Shown: positions 7,013 to 8,260 of the stretch, one piece after another
How positions within the stretch are numbered: the first letter of the stretch is position 1
Layout: the number at the start of each line of letters is the position of its first letter
NCBI GenBank assembly: GCA_012036375.1
Contig: JAAUOI010000120.1
Coordinates: 1 to 8,260, forward strand
Direction: 5' to 3'
Origin: Allobrachymonas sp.
GTDB lineage: Bacteria; Pseudomonadota; Gammaproteobacteria; Burkholderiales; Burkholderiaceae_C
DNA length: 8,260 bases
Notes under the pieces: generated by a model
What the model saw: only the letters and a program-made list of their open reading frames with translations
Database searches by the model: none
What the model was told of the DNA's origin: nothing
Program-made: the position numbers and the translations under genes

Positions 7013-7028
7013 CTGCGCTTGCGCGCAG
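7013..7028. other. GC-rich hairpin in the bfd-receptor gap
   Basis: CTGCGC (7013-7018) and GCGCAG (7023-7028) form a perfect 6-bp stem with a TTGC loop in the 110-nt gap between bfd and the receptor gene (6979-7088). No T-run follows on either strand, so it is not a standard terminator. It might mark an RNA processing site or pausing structure within the operon, or be chance in GC-rich sequence. I see no Fur-box-like palindrome in this gap. Confidence 0.3.
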
Positions 7029-7088
7029 GCAGGGCGAGTTGGCTGACTCAACAGATCGCACGAATCGACAAGACGACAGGAGGCGACT

Positions 7089-7316
7089 TTAAGCTGGCTG
7101 GAGCATGACCGCAGAGTGAGCAGAAGGTGCTGGATGGCAAAACGCCACCTCACCTCTGGCTTGACATTGCGCATGCACTTGTCGTGCGCAATCCTCACAG
7201 CGCCCGCATTGCGTGGCGACCCCCAACTCCCATTGCAATTGCTCAAACGAAGTGCCCTGACGCGCCATCTGGGCGATGTCGCGATCAGAAACTCGGTGGC
7301 AGACGCAGATGATCAT
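7089..7316 (-). CDS. bfd: Bacterioferritin-associated ferredoxin (BFD-type [2Fe-2S])
   Basis: Bfd proteins bind a [2Fe-2S] cluster and, in the studied systems, donate electrons to bacterioferritin to release stored iron as Fe2+. The 75-residue protein begins MIICVCHRVSDRDI and shows the cluster cysteines C4, C6, C37 and C40 (CxC and CGRC), the normal arrangement. Three further cysteines (C43, C51, C60) and a short low-complexity C-terminal tail follow. The frame is open further upstream, but the ATG at 7316 gives the standard N-terminus. There is no visible Shine-Dalgarno sequence, and a -10-like TACAAT ends only 7 nt before the ATG. It is the first gene before the Fiu-like receptor and has a Fur-box-like site just upstream, as expected for an iron-starvation gene. 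Confidence 0.93.
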   Translation of the reverse strand: MIICVCHRVSDRDIAQMARQGTSFEQLQWELGVATQCGRCEDCARQVHAQCQARGEVAFCHPAPSAHSAVMLQPA

Positions 7317-7322
7317 GAAGTA

Positions 7323-7353
7323 ATTGTAAACTAAATGAGAATGATTCGTAATT
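7323..7353 (-). promoter_or_regulatory. Fur-box-like operator and probable promoter of the bfd operon
   Basis: Bases 7333-7353 form an imperfect palindrome centred on G7343, with arms AAATGAGAAT and ATTCGTAATT (7 of 10 positions complementary). In the 7-1-7 Fur scheme TGAtAAT-N-ATTAtCA, the left half matches 6 of 7 and the right half about 4 of 7. On the minus strand a -10-like TACAAT (7323-7328) lies 17 nt from a weak -35 TTACGA (7346-7351), so Fur binding would cover the -35 and spacer. The site would place bfd, the receptor, piuC and tonB-exbB-exbD under iron repression if they are cotranscribed, which the short gaps support. Confidence 0.75.
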
Positions 7354-7389
7354 GCGATGAAGGAATTTTTATTGCTGCAGGGACGGTGG

Positions 7390-7717
7390 TTACTGCACGG
7401 TGCGATGTGCACCCACGCTGAAGCTTTGCGCCCCGGGCAAAACGGCAGGCAACTGGCCTTCAAGTTGCATCAACTGATGCTGCTGCCACGAGCTGCCCAC
7501 CTGCGCCAGCACTTTGCGAAATTCGGGGCTGAGGGCGTTTTGCGCTTGCAGGCAGCACAAGTTGGATTGAATTTTTCCGCTGATGAGGTTTTGGTGTGCG
7601 CGGCATGCGCCATGTGCGTAGGCGCTCATGAGCGCGAGTGTGCCGGCGAGCATGGCCTCTAGGCCGCTGATGGCATATTCGCTGACGGATTCTTGGGGCA
7701 GGGGAACAAGTGTGCAT
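7390..7717 (-). CDS. Small protein of unknown function downstream of hemP, probably with a single-base insertion near its start
   Basis: I do not recognise this gene. The ATG at 7717 lies 8 nt after the hemP stop, with GAGG overlapping that stop at good spacing, so cotranslation with hemP is likely. As written, that ATG enters an Arg/Pro/His-rich frame that does not look like protein. Removing one base from a G4 run (7701-7704, or 7695-7698) joins it to the protein-like frame QESVSEYAISGLEAMLAG and TLALMSAYAHGACRAHQN, giving about 108 residues to the TAA at 7390-7392. The product has a mildly hydrophobic alpha-helical N-terminal half, a cysteine at CRAH, a CC pair (SNLCCLQAQ), then SPEFRKVLAQVGSSWQQHQL. 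It looks cytoplasmic. Context suggests a role in iron or heme handling, but this is inference. A start at the internal ATG 7653 (87 residues) is the alternative. Confidence 0.6.
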
Positions 7718-7725
7718 GGTGCGCC

Positions 7726-7947
7726 TCACTTCGTCAAAATCAACTTGCCCAATTTGGTGGCTTGCAGCTTATAGAGGCTGCCGTTGTGGACGATTTCTAC
7801 GATTTTGTGACCCTTGAGCAAGCTCTCGCTGGGCAGCGGCGGCTCGGCTAAGGTGCTGCAGCGGTAGCTGCTGCTCATGGCAGTGTGATCCGCCGCAACA
7901 GAAAAGTCCGATGCGGCTTGAAGCGAGAGAGATGAGGTGTGCAACAT
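7726..7947 (-). CDS. hemP: Hemin uptake protein HemP
   Basis: HemP is a small protein encoded in heme and siderophore uptake loci of proteobacteria. In several Burkholderiales it has been linked to heme use and control of the uptake genes, but its mechanism is not settled. The conserved C-terminal half is clear: SESLLKGHKIVEIVHNGSLY followed by KLQATKLGKLILTK at the end. The N-terminal 35 residues are Ser/Ala-rich and unconserved in style. The frame from ATG 7947 gives 73 residues; the ATG at 7878 (MSSSYRCSTL, 50 residues) is an alternative start, and neither has a decisive ribosome binding site. The gene lies about 55 nt downstream of a strong Fur-type promoter and 8 nt before the next small gene. 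Confidence 0.9.
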   Translation of the reverse strand: MLHTSSLSLQAASDFSVAADHTAMSSSYRCSTLAEPPLPSESLLKGHKIVEIVHNGSLYKLQATKLGKLILTK

Positions 7948-8006
7948 GGTGAGCTGGCCTTGGATGGGTTTGCTGACGGACCAAAGGAATCAGATTGAAA
8001 GTGTGT

Positions 8007-8036
8007 AAATGATAATGATTCGCATTTAAATGTCAA
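8007..8036 (-). promoter_or_regulatory. Fur-controlled promoter of hemP
   Basis: On the minus strand a perfect -35 TTGACA (8031-8036) is followed after 16 nt by -10 TATCAT (8009-8014), five of six to consensus. Over the -10 and spacer lies a Fur box at 8007-8027. Its arms AAATGATAAT and ATTCGCATTT flank G8017 and are complementary at 8 of 10 positions; the left TGATAAT is a full match to the 7-1-7 consensus. Bound Fur would block RNA polymerase directly. The predicted start of transcription is near 8002, giving a leader of about 55 nt to hemP. Confidence 0.9.
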
Positions 8037-8080
8037 GAGGAATTTGAGATAATTTCGGATTTTGGGAGCGTTTTAGGGCT

Positions 8081-8124
8081 TTAGCCGGCACAAAATATGC
8101 GCAAAGTGCTATTATTTTTATAGT
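8081..8124 (+). repeat. Dispersed 44-nt motif, copy B (between the hemP promoter and the ABC transporter gene)
   Basis: The copy reads TTAGCCGGCACAAAATATGC, then GTGCTATTA and an AT-rich tail ending in TATAGT. The 31-base core (8084-8114) matches copy A at 25 positions. The TCAGGAGT end of copies A and C is absent and replaced by ATTTTTATAGT. The rest of the gap from 8037 to 8146 shows no gene and no convincing terminator for the upstream ABC transporter gene. Confidence 0.6.
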
Positions 8125-8146
8125 ATCTAATTCGCCAGTCAATGCA

Positions 8147-8260
8147 TCAAAGCATCAAATGCGGCGAGCCATCGCTGTGCTGCGTCATCTGGCACTGTAC
8201 GCCCCAGATACGCTCAATCAAATCTGGTGTGAGCGTGGCGGCTGCTGGGCCGTGCGCCAC
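8147..8260 (-). CDS. ABC transporter ATP-binding protein, C-terminal fragment (iron/heme/B12 type)
   Basis: The gene enters from the right edge of the window; 37 C-terminal residues are visible, ending in TGA at 8147-8149. They include HGPAAATLTPDLIERIWGVQ. The pattern G-P-A-x3-L-T-P-x-L-I-x-R-(I/V)-(W/Y)-G-V followed by a short variable tail is typical of the C-terminus of FecE/FhuC/HmuV/BtuD-class ATPases, which energise periplasmic-binding-protein-dependent uptake of siderophores, heme or cobalamin. The Walker and signature motifs are outside the window. Next to hemP, a heme transporter ATPase (HmuV) is the most natural guess, but the fragment cannot separate these subfamilies. Confidence 0.75.
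   Translation of the reverse strand: MAHGPAAATLTPDLIERIWGVQCQMTQHSDGSPHLML

Overview
The window looks like a chromosomal segment of a betaproteobacterium, most likely order Burkholderiales and probably a Comamonadaceae relative. This rests on protein style (IlvH, class I IlvC, HemP, PiuC), the ilvB-ilvH-ilvC order and moderately high GC. It is inference from recalled families, not a database match.

Left third (1-1990, + strand): the last codons of ilvB, then ilvH and ilvC, the branched-chain amino acid operon. A rho-independent terminator follows ilvC. Both gaps in this operon (ilvB-ilvH and ilvH-ilvC) hold a palindromic repeat built from CGCGAAAAA units. These two elements are the most unusual DNA in the left part.

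Middle and right (1999-7353, - strand): a compact iron-acquisition operon that converges on ilvC. In transcription order it holds bfd (bacterioferritin-associated ferredoxin), a Fiu-like TonB-dependent catecholate siderophore receptor, piuC/ybiX (Fe(II)/2-oxoglutarate PKHD-type hydroxylase), tonB, exbB and exbD. A Fur-box-like palindrome lies directly upstream of bfd. The locus thus encodes the outer-membrane receptor, the energy-transducing complex that drives it, a receptor-linked hydroxylase and a ferredoxin for releasing stored iron.

Far right (7390-8260, - strand): hemP (small hemin-uptake protein) and a downstream small gene of unknown function. They lie behind a very clear Fur-type promoter (TTGACA, 16 nt, TATCAT, with the Fur box over the -10 and spacer). 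Upstream of that is the 3' end of an ABC-transporter ATPase of the FecE/HmuV kind.

Five genes (ilvH, ilvC, tonB, piuC and the small gene after hemP) each need one single-base correction to read through, mostly in homopolymer runs. This pattern suggests sequencing or assembly error more than real gene decay. A dispersed motif of about 44 nt (core GCCGGCAYAAAA...TGCTAYT) occurs three times: after ilvC, upstream of the hemP promoter, and overlapping the 5' end of the receptor gene. I found no new multi-gene system; the unexplained items are the two repeat families and the small hemP-linked gene.
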